Source of the DNA: Falsirhodobacter deserti | GTDB lineage: Bacteria; Pseudomonadota; Alphaproteobacteria; Rhodobacterales; Rhodobacteraceae | Assembly: GCF_004015795.1 (NCBI RefSeq) | Contig: NZ_ML137218.1 | Span: 1,268,311 to 1,332,310, forward strand | DNA: 64,000 nucleotides | Reading direction: 5' to 3' | Part shown: positions 17,945 through 27,167 of the stretch, in pieces | Layout of the letters: each line of letters opens with the position of its first letter | Numbering within the stretch: the first letter of the stretch is position 1 | Made by a program: the position numbers and the translations under genes | Notes under the pieces: generated by a model | Told to the model about the DNA's origin: nothing | Database searches by the model: none | What the model saw: only the letters and a program-made list of their open reading frames with translations

Positions 17945-20518
17945 TCACGATTCCCCACCGATCATGCGGCGAAGAATCAAGGGCATGATCCCGCCATTCT
18001 GCAACGTCTCCACCTCCAGTGAGGTTTCGATCGCTGCAACGCAGTCGATCCGCAGTTTCTCACCCGAGAAGCGATCTACGATGACCTGCATCTTGGCGCG
18101 AGGCGTCAGCTTTGCAGGGTCCAGATCAAGGTCGATCCCGTCGCGCACATCCAGGGCAAGTGACGCAGGCGTTTCCGACACCATGCGCAGGGGCAGGATG
18201 CCCATCCCGATCAGGTTGGAGCGGTGGATGCGTTCGAAGCTGGCAGCAAGGACGGCCCGTGCGCCAAGCAGCGCCGCACCTTTTGCGGCCCAGTCGCGTG
18301 AAGATCCCATGCCGTAACGTTCGCCCGCAACGATAACCACCGGTGTGGCAGTTTCGCGGTATCGTTCGGCTGCGTGCCACAAAGGCAGGATTTCTCCGTT
18401 CGGCATCACGGTGGATCCCGGCGGGATGTCCTTTCTCAGCAGGTTCATTACCGAGCGGTTCGTGAACAACCCCCGCAGCATCGCCTCCCAATTCCCACGC
18501 CGGGATGAAAAGACGTTCAGATCCTTGGGGTCTTCTCCGTTCTCGATCAGATATCTTCCTGCCTCGCCGCCTGCAGGGATCTGGCTGGCGGGCGAAATGT
18601 GGTCGGTCGTGACATCATCCCCGACAACAAGGATGGGCGTTGCCCGGACCGCATGAAGACCCCTTCCCTTGTTGAACGACGCGAAAGGCGGGCGTCGGAT
18701 GTACGTGGACTTCGGGTCCCAAGGAAAAAGCGGAGTGTCGGGCGCGTCCAGTTCCGCCCACATCTCGCTGTCTTCCGCAGCTTGATAGGCAGCCGCGAAA
18801 TCGGCGCTGTCCATCGCGAGCGCCAGCGCGGCATCGATCTCGGCCCCGCTTGGCCAGATATCGCGCAGATGAACACCCAGTGCGAGCGGGTCCCGCAGAA
18901 TGTCGCGCTCCACGTCCCCTGCCAGTGCAAAGGCTATGACCAGCGGAGGGGAGGCAAGAAAGCCCGCTTCCAACTGCGGATGCACACGACCGGGAAAGTT
19001 GCGGTTGCCCGACAGGACCGCAACCTGAAGGCGCCCTTCGGCCTGCGCCTCCACCGCGACGCGGGGTAACGAACCGGAATTGCCGATGCAGGTGGTGCAA
19101 CCGAAACCAACGATACCGAAGCCGACGGCCTCCAGATCCTCCAGCAGGCCTGAACGCTCCAGGTAACGCTGCGCGGTTGGCGATCCGGGCGCGAGCGATG
19201 TTTTCACATGCGCGGGTGGCTTCAGCCCAAGCGCACGCGCCTTGCGGGCCAGCAGGCCTGCGGCGATCAGCAGACGCGGGTCCGACGTGTTGGTGCAACT
19301 GGTGATGGCAGCGATCGCAACCCCCCCATCAGGCGACTGGCCCGCAAGGGCCGCAACCGGCGGCCCGCCCCGCACCCTGCTTGCCGCATCCGCTGTTGCC
19401 GACGCGGGCATCCGGTCCTGCGGACGGCGCGGCCCTGCGACACTGACCTCGACCTCTGACAGGTCTATCTCGACGACGCTGGTGAAAACCGGCTCCTCGT
19501 CGGGATCGAACCAGAGCGATTGTTGGCGGCAATAAGCTTCCAGCCTCGCGACATGATCTGCCGGGCGGCCCGTGCCAAGAAGATAGGCCGTGGTGGCATC
19601 ATCCACAGCGAAGAACCCGGAATTTGCGCCGAATTCCGGCGTCATGTTGGCAACCACCGCCCGATCCCCTGCCGAAAGCGAGGATACGCCCGGCCCGAAG
19701 AACTCGACGAACTTGTCCGCAAGATCGATCCGGCGCAGGCGCTCGGTCACGGTCAATGCGAAGTCGGTTGCCGTCACCCCCTCGTGCAAGGCGCCCGTCA
19801 GTCGCACGCCCACGATGTCGGGCACACGAAGCATCACCGGCATGCCGAAGAAGACGCTTTCCGCCTCGATGCCGCCGACGCCCCAAGCCAGAACGCCGAT
19901 GCCGTTGATCATGGGCGTGTGGCTGTCCGTCCCGATCAGGGTGTCGGGGATGAGCCAGCCGTCCCGCTCGGTCACGACCGTTGCCAGCCGTTCAAGGTTC
20001 AGCGTGTGCATGATCCCGGTGCCGGGTGGATGCACCCGGAAATTGCTCAGCGCCTTCGTCGCCCATTTCATGAAGCGATACCGCTCGCCATTGCGGCGGT
20101 ATTCATTGGCCAGGTTCCGCTGCACTGCATCGGGAGAGGCGAAGACATCCACGGCAAGCGAATGATCGGTCGAGACATCCACGGGCAGAACGGGATTAAG
20201 AAGTTGCGGATCATGCCCTGCTTCGGCAAGGGCCGACCGCATCGCCGCAATGTCCACCAAGGCGGGCCCGCATGTGGTGTCATGCATGAGCACGCGCGAC
20301 GGAAGAAATGGTATCTCCTCTTCGCTTCGTCCCGTTTCCAGCCATGACAGGATCGCCCTGCGCGCCCGCCCGGCGTCATCGCCCGCCGTCCGCAGAACGT
20401 TTTCAAGAAGAAGCCGATGGATATGGGGAAGCTTGCGCAGCTTGCCTTCCGCGGCCCCGTGAAGATCGGCAACGCGATAATCCGTCCCGTTGAACGAGAA
20501 CGTCGAGTCGTTGGCCAT
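17945..20518 (-). CDS. acnA: Aconitase-family hydratase (AcnA paralogue) of a tricarboxylate locus
   Basis: Predicted [4Fe-4S] hydro-lyase of 857 residues, shorter than the usual 890-920 of housekeeping AcnA. All three cluster cysteines are visible: one in ITSCTNTSDP and two in GFGCTTCIGNSG. The swivel-domain motif GERYGMGSSRDWAAKG is intact. The segment that usually reads DFTGVPA in housekeeping AcnA reads DTTCGPA here, which marks it as a divergent subgroup. It lies at the end of a minus-strand cluster tctC-tctB-tctA-gntR, with a 56-bp gap that holds a motif also found before tctC. It may isomerise or dehydrate the imported tricarboxylate (citrate, aconitate or a relative); the substrate is not shown by the sequence. 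GGGGAGA precedes the ATG. Confidence 0.85.
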   Translation of the reverse strand: MANDSTFSFNGTDYRVADLHGAAEGKLRKLPHIHRLLLENVLRTAGDDAGRARRAILSWLETGRSEEEIPFLPSRVLMHDTTCGPALVDIAAMRSALAEAGHDPQLLNPVLPVDVSTDHSLAVDVFASPDAVQRNLANEYRRNGERYRFMKWATKALSNFRVHPPGTGIMHTLNLERLATVVTERDGWLIPDTLIGTDSHTPMINGIGVLAWGVGGIEAESVFFGMPVMLRVPDIVGVRLTGALHEGVTATDFALTVTERLRRIDLADKFVEFFGPGVSSLSAGDRAVVANMTPEFGANSGFFAVDDATTAYLLGTGRPADHVARLEAYCRQQSLWFDPDEEPVFTSVVEIDLSEVEVSVAGPRRPQDRMPASATADAASRVRGGPPVAALAGQSPDGGVAIAAITSCTNTSDPRLLIAAGLLARKARALGLKPPAHVKTSLAPGSPTAQRYLERSGLLEDLEAVGFGIVGFGCTTCIGNSGSLPRVAVEAQAEGRLQVAVLSGNRNFPGRVHPQLEAGFLASPPLVIAFALAGDVERDILRDPLALGVHLRDIWPSGAEIDAALALAMDSADFAAAYQAAEDSEMWAELDAPDTPLFPWDPKSTYIRRPPFASFNKGRGLHAVRATPILVVGDDVTTDHISPASQIPAGGEAGRYLIENGEDPKDLNVFSSRRGNWEAMLRGLFTNRSVMNLLRKDIPPGSTVMPNGEILPLWHAAERYRETATPVVIVAGERYGMGSSRDWAAKGAALLGARAVLAASFERIHRSNLIGMGILPLRMVSETPASLALDVRDGIDLDLDPAKLTPRAKMQVIVDRFSGEKLRIDCVAAIETSLEVETLQNGGIMPLILRRMIGGES

Positions 20519-20548
20519 CGTTTTCTCCCCCCGGCTGCGGCAGGGTTA

Positions 20549-20575
20549 GCATTTTTGGTCGATAAAGTGCAATAT
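20549..20575 (-). promoter_or_regulatory. Putative operator before the aconitase gene
   Basis: A 27-bp element 31 bp upstream of the aconitase ATG. Read on the gene strand it has blocks ATATTGC, TTTATC and AATGC at the same spacing as a site before tctC, with 21 of 27 positions identical. It begins at the last base of the GntR gene. I infer a binding site for that regulator. Confidence 0.6.
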
Positions 20576-21441
20576 CAGTTGATCAGCCGCACCTTGATGC
20601 TTCCTGCCTCGCGCACGTGGCGATGCAGGAAGGTTGCGGCGGCATGCATGTCCTTCGCCTCGATAAGATCAAGGATCTGCAGATGCTCACGGCATTGCTG
20701 CGGCAGGCGAGTGCGGTCGTTCGTTATGCGATATTCCAGCAACCGCCGGATACGGTTGATGCGGCGCACGGCATCAAGAAAGAAGTCGTTGTTGGCGCAT
20801 CGCATCAGCATCTCGTGGAAACCGATATTGGTGCCAAAGATCGCCGAGCGGCTTTGGTCTTCATAATGCTGCAGCAATGCCGTCTGATGCTGGCGTGCGG
20901 CAGCAAAGGCTTCCGGATCGATCCGGAAACTTGGCAAAAGCAATGCCTGCATCTCGATCGCGGCCCGGAAGTTATAGGCGTCCTCATAGGTCTTGCGCGA
21001 GGTCAGGGTTTCCCGGAACTGCCATCCATTGCCGGGAAGGCGGTCGATCCATCCCTCCTCGGCGATGCGGTGCAAAATGCGAAGCAGCCTGCCGCGCGGG
21101 AGCCCGTAGATCCGCATCAGCTCCGTCTCGCTGATCCGGTCGGCAAGCTTGCCGGCAAGACGGTCCTCGGCGATCTGGAAATAGTCGGGATCCTCCCCCT
21201 CCTCTGCTGCCGGGGGCAGATCACCGGCATCATGGGCAAGAAAGAAGCCCCGGTTCGGTTCGGAGCGGACAAGGCCCTGCTCCGCCAGCTTCTTCAGCGC
21301 CGCGACGATGGGCGCGCGCGACACGCGGCACGTGTCGGCCAGCACCTGCGCAGGCAGATGCTGGCCGGCCTTGAAGCCGTTGGCGCGGGCATGATCCAGG
21401 ATCCGAGAGATGATCTGGGGGGATAGACTGCCGCGTGCCAT
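20575..21441 (-). CDS. GntR-family regulator with two winged-helix domains and an FCD-like domain
   Basis: The 288-residue protein is probably the local regulator. Residues about 1-62 form a first GntR-type winged helix (ILDHARANGFKAGQHLP, then CRVSRAPIVAALKKLAEQG). Residues about 85-145 look like a second one (LADRISETELMRIYGLPRGRLLRILHRIAEEGWI followed by a wing). Residues about 150-288 are all-helical with spaced His and Asp, as in FCD ligand domains (FHEMLMRC and HLQILDLIEAKD). The start at 21441 has AAGGAG upstream. It sits between tctA and the aconitase gene, all on one strand. The ligand is likely a carboxylate (inference). The tandem DNA-binding domains are unusual for GntR proteins. 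Confidence 0.85.
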   Translation of the reverse strand: MARGSLSPQIISRILDHARANGFKAGQHLPAQVLADTCRVSRAPIVAALKKLAEQGLVRSEPNRGFFLAHDAGDLPPAAEEGEDPDYFQIAEDRLAGKLADRISETELMRIYGLPRGRLLRILHRIAEEGWIDRLPGNGWQFRETLTSRKTYEDAYNFRAAIEMQALLLPSFRIDPEAFAAARQHQTALLQHYEDQSRSAIFGTNIGFHEMLMRCANNDFFLDAVRRINRIRRLLEYRITNDRTRLPQQCREHLQILDLIEAKDMHAAATFLHRHVREAGSIKVRLIN

Positions 21442-21463
21442 GACTGCTCCTTCTTCTGGGGCC

Positions 21464-22963
21464 TCAATCCTCGTCCTGGCGGAATTTTGCAAGGCCGCGG
21501 AACAGGAACGGGGCCACAAGCGCCAGCGTCGCAATGCCGATCATGATCGCCGATCCGGGATGCTGCAGCAGGATCATCGGATCGCCGAGGCTCATCTGCA
21601 GCGACCGGCGCAGCGCGCTGTCCGCCAAGGGGCCAAGGATCAGCCCGACCACGACCGGCGCGATGGGATAATCGTAGCGGCGCATCAGAAAACCGAGGAA
21701 GCCGAAGCCAAGCAGAAGCAGCAGTTCCACCACCGAAGGATTGGCCGCAATGGTTCCCATCGATGCAAAGACAAGGATGCCCGCATAAAGCCATGGCACC
21801 GGGATCTTCAGCAGGCGCACCCATAGCCCGACCAGCGGCAGATTCAGCACCAGCAGCATGACGTTGGCGATGAACAGCGACGCCACCAGCCCCCAGACCA
21901 GCGCCGGATACTGCACGAACAGCAGCGGGCCCGGTTGCAGGTTGTATTGCTGGAAACCCGCCAGCATCACCGCGGCAGTGGCCGAGGTTGGCAGGCCCAG
22001 CGTCAGCAGCGGCACCAGCGTTCCAGCGGCAGAGGCGTTGTTGGCAGCCTCCGGCCCGGCAACGCCCTCGATGGCGCCAGTGCCGAACTCCTCCGGCTTC
22101 TTCGACAGCTTGCGTTCCATGGTATAGCTGAGGAAGGTCGGAATCTCTGCCCCGCCCGCAGGAAGGGCGCCGATGGGAAAGCCCAGGGCGGTGCCGCGGA
22201 TCCACGGCTTCCACGACCGCGACCAATCCTCACGGGACATCCAGATCGACCCCTTGATGGCAATGGGCTTTTCAGAGGTGCGAAGATGACGGGACACGAC
22301 ATGCAGCGCCTCCCCGATCGCGAAAAGCCCGACGGCCAGCGTGGTCACCTCTATCCCGTCAAAGAGGTTGGGCACGCCGAAAGCCAGCCGCGTCTGGCCG
22401 GTCAGCTGGTCGATGCCGATCAGGCCCAGCCACAGGCCGATCGCAAGGCTGGTCAGCCCCCGCAACGGCGAGCTTCCGAAGGTTGCCGACACCGTCACGA
22501 AGGCGATCAACATCAGGCCGAAGTAATCCCATGGACCGAATTTGACGGCAACCTTCACCAGCAGCGGCGCAAGGAAGGCAAGCCCCAGCGTCGCGATCAG
22601 GGCGGCCACGAACGATCCGATCGCCGCCGTCGCCAGTGCGGGCCCGCCGCGCCCGCGCCGCGCCATCTGGTTGCCCTCTAGCGCCGTCACGACCGAGGCG
22701 CTTTCACCCGGCGTGTTCAGCAGGATGGCCGTGGTCGATCCGCCATACATCCCGCCATAATAGATCCCGGCAAACATGATGAGAGACCCGCCGGGGTCCA
22801 GCTTGAACGTCACCGGCAGCAGCAAGGCCACCGTCAAGGCAGGGCCAATGCCCGGCAGCACACCAACGGCGGTGCCAAGAAGAACGCCGATGGCGGCGAA
22901 AACCAGATTCATCGGCTCCAGCGCCGTAGCGAATCCGCCGAGAAGATAAACCAGCGAGTCCAT
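21464..22963 (-). CDS. tctA: Tripartite tricarboxylate transporter, large membrane subunit TctA
   Basis: The 499-residue integral membrane protein of the TTT family has about 10-12 hydrophobic segments. The hallmark segments are [20 protein letters not shown] near residue 38 and [19 protein letters not shown] near residue 70; these conserved Gly/Pro loops line the transport path. It works with small subunit TctB and binding protein TctC, both encoded just upstream on the same strand (7 bp to tctB). Uptake is driven by an ion gradient rather than ATP (family knowledge). Substrates in characterised members include citrate, tricarballylate and other carboxylates; the substrate here is unknown. 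Confidence 0.93.
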   Translation of the reverse strand: MDSLVYLLGGFATALEPMNLVFAAIGVLLGTAVGVLPGIGPALTVALLLPVTFKLDPGGSLIMFAGIYYGGMYGGSTTAILLNTPGESASVVTALEGNQMARRGRGGPALATAAIGSFVAALIATLGLAFLAPLLVKVAVKFGPWDYFGLMLIAFVTVSATFGSSPLRGLTSLAIGLWLGLIGIDQLTGQTRLAFGVPNLFDGIEVTTLAVGLFAIGEALHVVSRHLRTSEKPIAIKGSIWMSREDWSRSWKPWIRGTALGFPIGALPAGGAEIPTFLSYTMERKLSKKPEEFGTGAIEGVAGPEAANNASAAGTLVPLLTLGLPTSATAAVMLAGFQQYNLQPGPLLFVQYPALVWGLVASLFIANVMLLVLNLPLVGLWVRLLKIPVPWLYAGILVFASMGTIAANPSVVELLLLLGFGFLGFLMRRYDYPIAPVVVGLILGPLADSALRRSLQMSLGDPMILLQHPGSAIMIGIATLALVAPFLFRGLAKFRQDED

Positions 22964-22970
22964 GGCGACC

Positions 22971-23441
22971 TCAGAAAAGCCGCTCGAACGGCCCCATGGG
23001 CAGCGCGAGGGTAAGAATCTTGTTGAACAGAAGGAAGATGCCGATGGCCAACACCGCGCCGATGGCCGCGTCCTTGATCAGCGCCCGGCGCCCGAAGGCG
23101 CGCGCGGTGAACACGAACAGCAGCGTGGAGGCGAGGATGAAGCCCGCGCCCAGCCAGATCGCGCCGACCAGGCCGAACAGCCCAAGGACAACCCAGCTGA
23201 AGGCCTTCCAGGCCGCCTGCTCTGCCTCGATCCCCGGACGGAACGCGGCAAACAGGTGCCCGACGCCCAGGATCGCAAGAAAGGCCGCGACGAAATAGGA
23301 CGCTGCGTCCGCACCCATGCCATAACTCGCACGGATGTTCATGTTGCGCGCATCATTGAAAGTGATCGCCGCGATCGCGAACAACGCGACCCCGATGATA
23401 AGCGTGGGCCGGTGAAATCCGGTAGTGGCTGGCTGGATCAT
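22971..23441 (-). CDS. tctB: Tripartite tricarboxylate transporter, small membrane subunit TctB
   Basis: The 156-residue protein has four predicted membrane helices (about 12-30, 48-66, 82-112 and 128-145), the pattern of the TctB/DUF1468 family. These small subunits diverge strongly in sequence, so the assignment rests mostly on topology and position between tctC and tctA. GGGGGGAG precedes the ATG. A hairpin separates it from tctC. Confidence 0.88.
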   Translation of the reverse strand: MIQPATTGFHRPTLIIGVALFAIAAITFNDARNMNIRASYGMGADAASYFVAAFLAILGVGHLFAAFRPGIEAEQAAWKAFSWVVLGLFGLVGAIWLGAGFILASTLLFVFTARAFGRRALIKDAAIGAVLAIGIFLLFNKILTLALPMGPFERLF

Positions 23442-23468
23442 GGCTCCCCCCTTCTTGTCCCGTGACGG

Positions 23469-23489
23469 GCGGGCGGTTTTACCGCCCGC
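23469..23489 (-). terminator. Intra-operon hairpin between tctC and tctB
   Basis: An 8-bp stem (GCGGGCGG / CCGCCCGC) with a 5-nt loop lies in the 55-bp gap after the binding-protein gene. It probably stabilises the tctC mRNA end or partly terminates, so that more binding protein than membrane subunit is made. Confidence 0.6.
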
Positions 23490-23496
23490 ACCTTAT

Positions 23497-24459
23497 TCAG
23501 TTCGCAAGACCGATGGAGCTGAGAACCTCGTGCACGCGCTCGGCTTCCGAAGCGATGAAGTCGGTGAACTCTTCCGACCCGGCGTAATAGTCGGACCAGC
23601 CGCGGGCGGCGATCAGTTCCTGCCATTCGGCGGATTGGACGGTGTTGGAAACGGCTTCCTCCAGCACTGCCTTGTCTTCGTCGCTGATGCCGGGGCCAGC
23701 GAAGATGCCGCGCCAGTTGACCAGTTCGATGTCATAGCCTTGCGCCTTCAGGGGCTGCGCATCGATCCCCTCGATCGGCTCGGGGTAGGAAATCGCAAGG
23801 GCGCGAAGATCGCCGGATTCGATCTGGCCCTGCCACTCGCCATAGCCCGAGATGCCCGCCGTGACCTGCCCGCCCAGCATGGCTGCAAGGGCCTCTCCGC
23901 CGCCGGAATAGGCGACATAGTTGACCTTGGCAGGATCCTGACCGGCCGCCTGCGTCACCAAGGCTGCCAGAATGTGATCTGCACCGCCCGCCGAGCCGCC
24001 GGCCCAGATCGTACGCTCCACGTTGCCTTCGATGCCGGCCATCAGGTCGGCCATCGTCTGATAGGGCGAGGATGCGGGAACGGCGATCACCAGCGGATCG
24101 CCCGTCAACCTGGCGATCGGCGTGACGTTGGTCAGATCATAAGGGGCACCGTTGGTGATGATGGCGCCCACCATCGTGATCCCGCCAACAAGCATCTGGT
24201 TGGGTGAACCTTCGGCGCTTTGAACGAACTGGGCCAGACCCACGGTGCCTCCCGCACCGGGAACATTGACCACCTGAACGCTGCGGGCATTGCCCGTGGA
24301 CATCATCACTTGCTGAAGCGACCGCGCAGCCGAGTCCCATCCACCACCTGCGCCCGCGGGCGCGAGGATCGAAACTTCAAGATCCTGCGCCGCCGCCGGA
24401 CCGATGGCGACAAACGTCGCCAAGCAGGCTGCAACCAGCCTGTTTGCAAAAAACGTCAT
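23497..24459 (-). CDS. tctC: Tripartite tricarboxylate transporter substrate-binding protein TctC (Bug family)
   Basis: Periplasmic binding protein of 320 residues with a signal peptide (about 1-24, ending AAAQ). The mature part has the Bug-family features LAPAGAGGGWDSAAR (substrate loop), VNVPGAGGTVGL and WAGGSAGGADH. This family binds organic acids such as citrate and other carboxylates. It is the first gene of the cluster, with the operator-like element 46 bp upstream of its start. The ligand cannot be read from the sequence. The neighbouring aconitase paralogue points to a tricarboxylate. Confidence 0.92.
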   Translation of the reverse strand: MTFFANRLVAACLATFVAIGPAAAQDLEVSILAPAGAGGGWDSAARSLQQVMMSTGNARSVQVVNVPGAGGTVGLAQFVQSAEGSPNQMLVGGITMVGAIITNGAPYDLTNVTPIARLTGDPLVIAVPASSPYQTMADLMAGIEGNVERTIWAGGSAGGADHILAALVTQAAGQDPAKVNYVAYSGGGEALAAMLGGQVTAGISGYGEWQGQIESGDLRALAISYPEPIEGIDAQPLKAQGYDIELVNWRGIFAGPGISDEDKAVLEEAVSNTVQSAEWQELIAARGWSDYYAGSEEFTDFIASEAERVHEVLSSIGLAN

Positions 24460-24504
24460 GACTTCCTCCCTTTGAGCTACAGCAGGATAGCTCCACTTCT
24501 TTCT

Positions 24505-24531
24505 GCATTATTTGCGGATAAAACGCAATAT
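24505..24531 (-). promoter_or_regulatory. Putative operator/promoter element before tctC
   Basis: A 27-bp element with the same ATATTGC, TTTATC and AATGC blocks as the site before the aconitase gene (21 of 27 identical). It contains the inverted repeat TTGCG-N7-CGCAA. The surrounding DNA is AT-rich for this genome (for example ATAATTTA), as expected of a promoter. The rest of the gap to the tex terminator (24532-24720) shows no gene. Confidence 0.6.
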
Positions 24532-24724
24532 AATTTAGGGATGGAAGCTGGCGACGAAGCAATATGTCCTGAACCCAAGCGTGGCCGCAAGGAAAGATGC
24601 GCGCGCCTTCATGCCATCCCTCGCAAGCTACATGTATCTGCTGCGATTCTGGTGGGTTAATATGCACTTGGCTGCACCGGATGGTTTAGGCACGTCGCTC
24701 CGTGCAAAGCGGGCCGCCGAAAAT

Positions 24725-24744
24725 GGGCGGCCGATTGGCCGCCC
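24725..24744 (-). terminator. Terminator of tex
   Basis: An 8-bp stem (GGGCGGCC / GGCCGCCC) with a 4-nt loop starts 2 bp after the tex stop. It is followed on the minus strand by ATTTTC, a short T-run. Confidence 0.8.
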
Positions 24745-24746
24745 AA

Positions 24747-27029
24747 TTAATTCCGCAAGCCCTTCAGCGCATCGGCGAAGGCATTTCCGCCCGAGCTGCG
24801 AGGGGCAGATTGCATCGGGCCGCGCACCTTCGGCTTTTCTTCCCGCTTTTCGGGCGCGGCGCCGCCATCCTTGCGCATCGTCAGGCCAATCCGCTTGCGC
24901 GGCACGTCCACCTCGGTCACGCGCACCTTCACAACATCGCCGGCCTTCACCACTTCATGGGGATCTTTCACGAAACGGTCGGCCAGTTGGCTGACATGCA
25001 CCAGACCGTCCTGATGCACCCCGATATCCACAAAGGCCCCGAAAGCGGCCACATTGGTCACGGTGCCTTCCAGCATCATGCCGGGCTTCAGGTCCGTGAT
25101 CTCGTTCACGCCTTCGGCGAAGGTGGCTGTCCTGAATTCGGGACGCGGGTCGCGGCCCGGTTTTTCCAGCTCGGCCAGAATGTCCTTGACCGTAGGCAGG
25201 CCGAACCGCTCGTCGATGAAGTCGCGTGGGTTCACCGATTTCAGCGCGGCGCTGTCCCCCATCAGTGCGCGCAGATCCCGCCCGCAGGAGGCGACAATCC
25301 GCCGTGCCACATCATAGGCCTCCGGGTGGACGGAGGATGCATCCAGCGGTTCTGTCCCGTCGGGAATACGCAGGAAGCCTGCCGCCTGCTCGAACGCCTT
25401 GGGGCCAAGACGGGCTACCTTCAGCAGTTCACGGCGGGAGTTGAAGCGCCCCTGCGTATCCCGATGCGCCACGATCGCCTCGGCAAGCGACGTGCCAAGC
25501 CCGGACACACGCGCCAGCAGCGGGGCCGATGCCGTGTTCAGATCGACACCCACCGCGTTCACGGCATCCTCGACCACGGCATCAAGCTGCCGGGCCAGAC
25601 GGGACTGATCGACGTCATGCTGGTACTGGCCGACGCCGATGCTTTTCGGCTCGATCTTCACGAGTTCGGCCAGCGGGTCCTGCAAGCGCCGCGCGATGGA
25701 AACGGCGCCGCGAAGCGAAACATCCAAGCCCGGAAACTCTTTCGCGGCAAGTTCGGATGCGGAGTAAACCGATGCGCCCGCCTCCGATACGATCACCTTT
25801 ACCGGCTTTTCCGGCAGGGCCGAAATCACGTCCGCCACCAGCTTTTCCGTTTCGCGGCTGGCGGTGCCATTGCCGATGGCCACCAGCTTCACGCCATGCG
25901 CGCGGATCAGGCGCGCCAGATCGGCCGAAGCGCCGCGGATGTCGTTCCTGGGCTGGAACGGATAGATGGTTGCCGTTTCAAGAACCTTGCCCGTTCCATC
26001 CACCACCGCCAGCTTGCAGCCCGTTCGGATGCCCGGGTCCACGCCCAGCGTTGCCTTCCCGCCCGCCGGCGCGGCCAGCAGCAGATCCTTCAGGTTGCGG
26101 GCGAACACGTCTATGGCCTCGGCCTCGGCCCGCTCTCGCAGATCGGTCATCAGGTCCAGTGTCAGCGAGGTTTTCAGCTTCACGCGCCAGGTCCAGGCCG
26201 CCGCGTCGCGCAGCCAGGCATCGCCCGCGCCCTGCCCGTTCGCTCGAAGCGCCGCGCCCGCCATGCGTTCGGCCGGACTTTGCCCGCGCGGTGCATCGGC
26301 ATCGACGCCCAGATCAAGGTTCAGGACCCCCTCGTTCCGCCCGCGCAGCATCGCCAGCACACGGTGCCCCGGCGCCTTCGACCAATCCTCGTCATGGGCG
26401 AAATAGGCGGCGAACTTCGCGCCCTCGGCCTCCTTTCCTTCCACCACGCGGGCGGACAGGCGGCCGACTGTTTTCATGTGGCCACGCAGGCGGGCCAGCA
26501 GGTCGGCATTCTCGGCCAGTCCCTCGGCCACGATGTCGCGTGCGCCTTCCAATGCTGCCTTCGCATCGGCGACGGCTTCGGTCACGAAACCTTCGGCCAG
26601 TTTCGCGGGGTCCGCGTTGCGGTTGGCAAGAATACGTTCGGCCAGCGGCGCCAGCCCGTTTTCCCGCGCGATCATAGCCTTCGTCCGGCGCTTGGGCTTG
26701 TAGGGCAGATAGATGTCCTCAAGCTCTGCCTTCGTGGTGACGCCGGCGATGCGCGTTTCAAGATCGCCCGTCAGCTTGCCCTGATCGGAGATGGATTTCA
26801 GGATGGCCGTCCGCCGCGCCTCCATCTCGCGCAGATAGCCGAGCCGCTCGGAAAGAAGGCGCAGCTGCGTATCGTCCAGCCCGCCCGTCACCTCCTTGCG
26901 GTAACGTGCAACGAAAGGGACCGTCGCCCCGCCATCCAGCAAGGTGATGGCGGCGGTTACCTGCTGCGGCGCGGCCCCGATTTCGGCAGCGATGATGGTG
27001 GGAATGCGGCGTGTGGGATCGGGGGTCAT
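24747..27029 (-). CDS. tex: Tex family RNA-binding transcription accessory protein
   Basis: The 760-residue Tex protein is the bacterial relative of eukaryotic Spt6. It has the N-terminal helical region, the YqgF/RNase H-like domain ([18 protein letters not shown] near 320), helix-hairpin-helix repeats ([20 protein letters not shown] near 490), and a C-terminal S1 RNA-binding domain ([21 protein letters not shown] near 645). A short basic tail follows. The start at 27029 has GGAGA upstream; a more distal ATG would add ten poorly conserved residues. The exact role of Tex in transcription is not fully known. Single gene, divergent from the peptide transporter operon. Confidence 0.95.
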   Translation of the reverse strand: MTPDPTRRIPTIIAAEIGAAPQQVTAAITLLDGGATVPFVARYRKEVTGGLDDTQLRLLSERLGYLREMEARRTAILKSISDQGKLTGDLETRIAGVTTKAELEDIYLPYKPKRRTKAMIARENGLAPLAERILANRNADPAKLAEGFVTEAVADAKAALEGARDIVAEGLAENADLLARLRGHMKTVGRLSARVVEGKEAEGAKFAAYFAHDEDWSKAPGHRVLAMLRGRNEGVLNLDLGVDADAPRGQSPAERMAGAALRANGQGAGDAWLRDAAAWTWRVKLKTSLTLDLMTDLRERAEAEAIDVFARNLKDLLLAAPAGGKATLGVDPGIRTGCKLAVVDGTGKVLETATIYPFQPRNDIRGASADLARLIRAHGVKLVAIGNGTASRETEKLVADVISALPEKPVKVIVSEAGASVYSASELAAKEFPGLDVSLRGAVSIARRLQDPLAELVKIEPKSIGVGQYQHDVDQSRLARQLDAVVEDAVNAVGVDLNTASAPLLARVSGLGTSLAEAIVAHRDTQGRFNSRRELLKVARLGPKAFEQAAGFLRIPDGTEPLDASSVHPEAYDVARRIVASCGRDLRALMGDSAALKSVNPRDFIDERFGLPTVKDILAELEKPGRDPRPEFRTATFAEGVNEITDLKPGMMLEGTVTNVAAFGAFVDIGVHQDGLVHVSQLADRFVKDPHEVVKAGDVVKVRVTEVDVPRKRIGLTMRKDGGAAPEKREEKPKVRGPMQSAPRSSGGNAFADALKGLRN

Positions 27030-27167
27030 GTCGTCTCCGGCAGTGGGAACGGCCACCATATCCCGACGCTACGGTATGGGAAAGGGCGCGACGAAGGCAG
27101 TTGACTTGCCCTTCATTTCGCAGGACTTCTGGATCATCAAGCAATAACGCACAGGGAGTAACTTCAC

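Noticed and set aside
27034-27067. A possible EcfG-like GGAAC-N16-CGCT before the peptide-binding protein gene
   Set aside because: The -10 part lacks GTT, and the site lies too near the tex start to be convincing.
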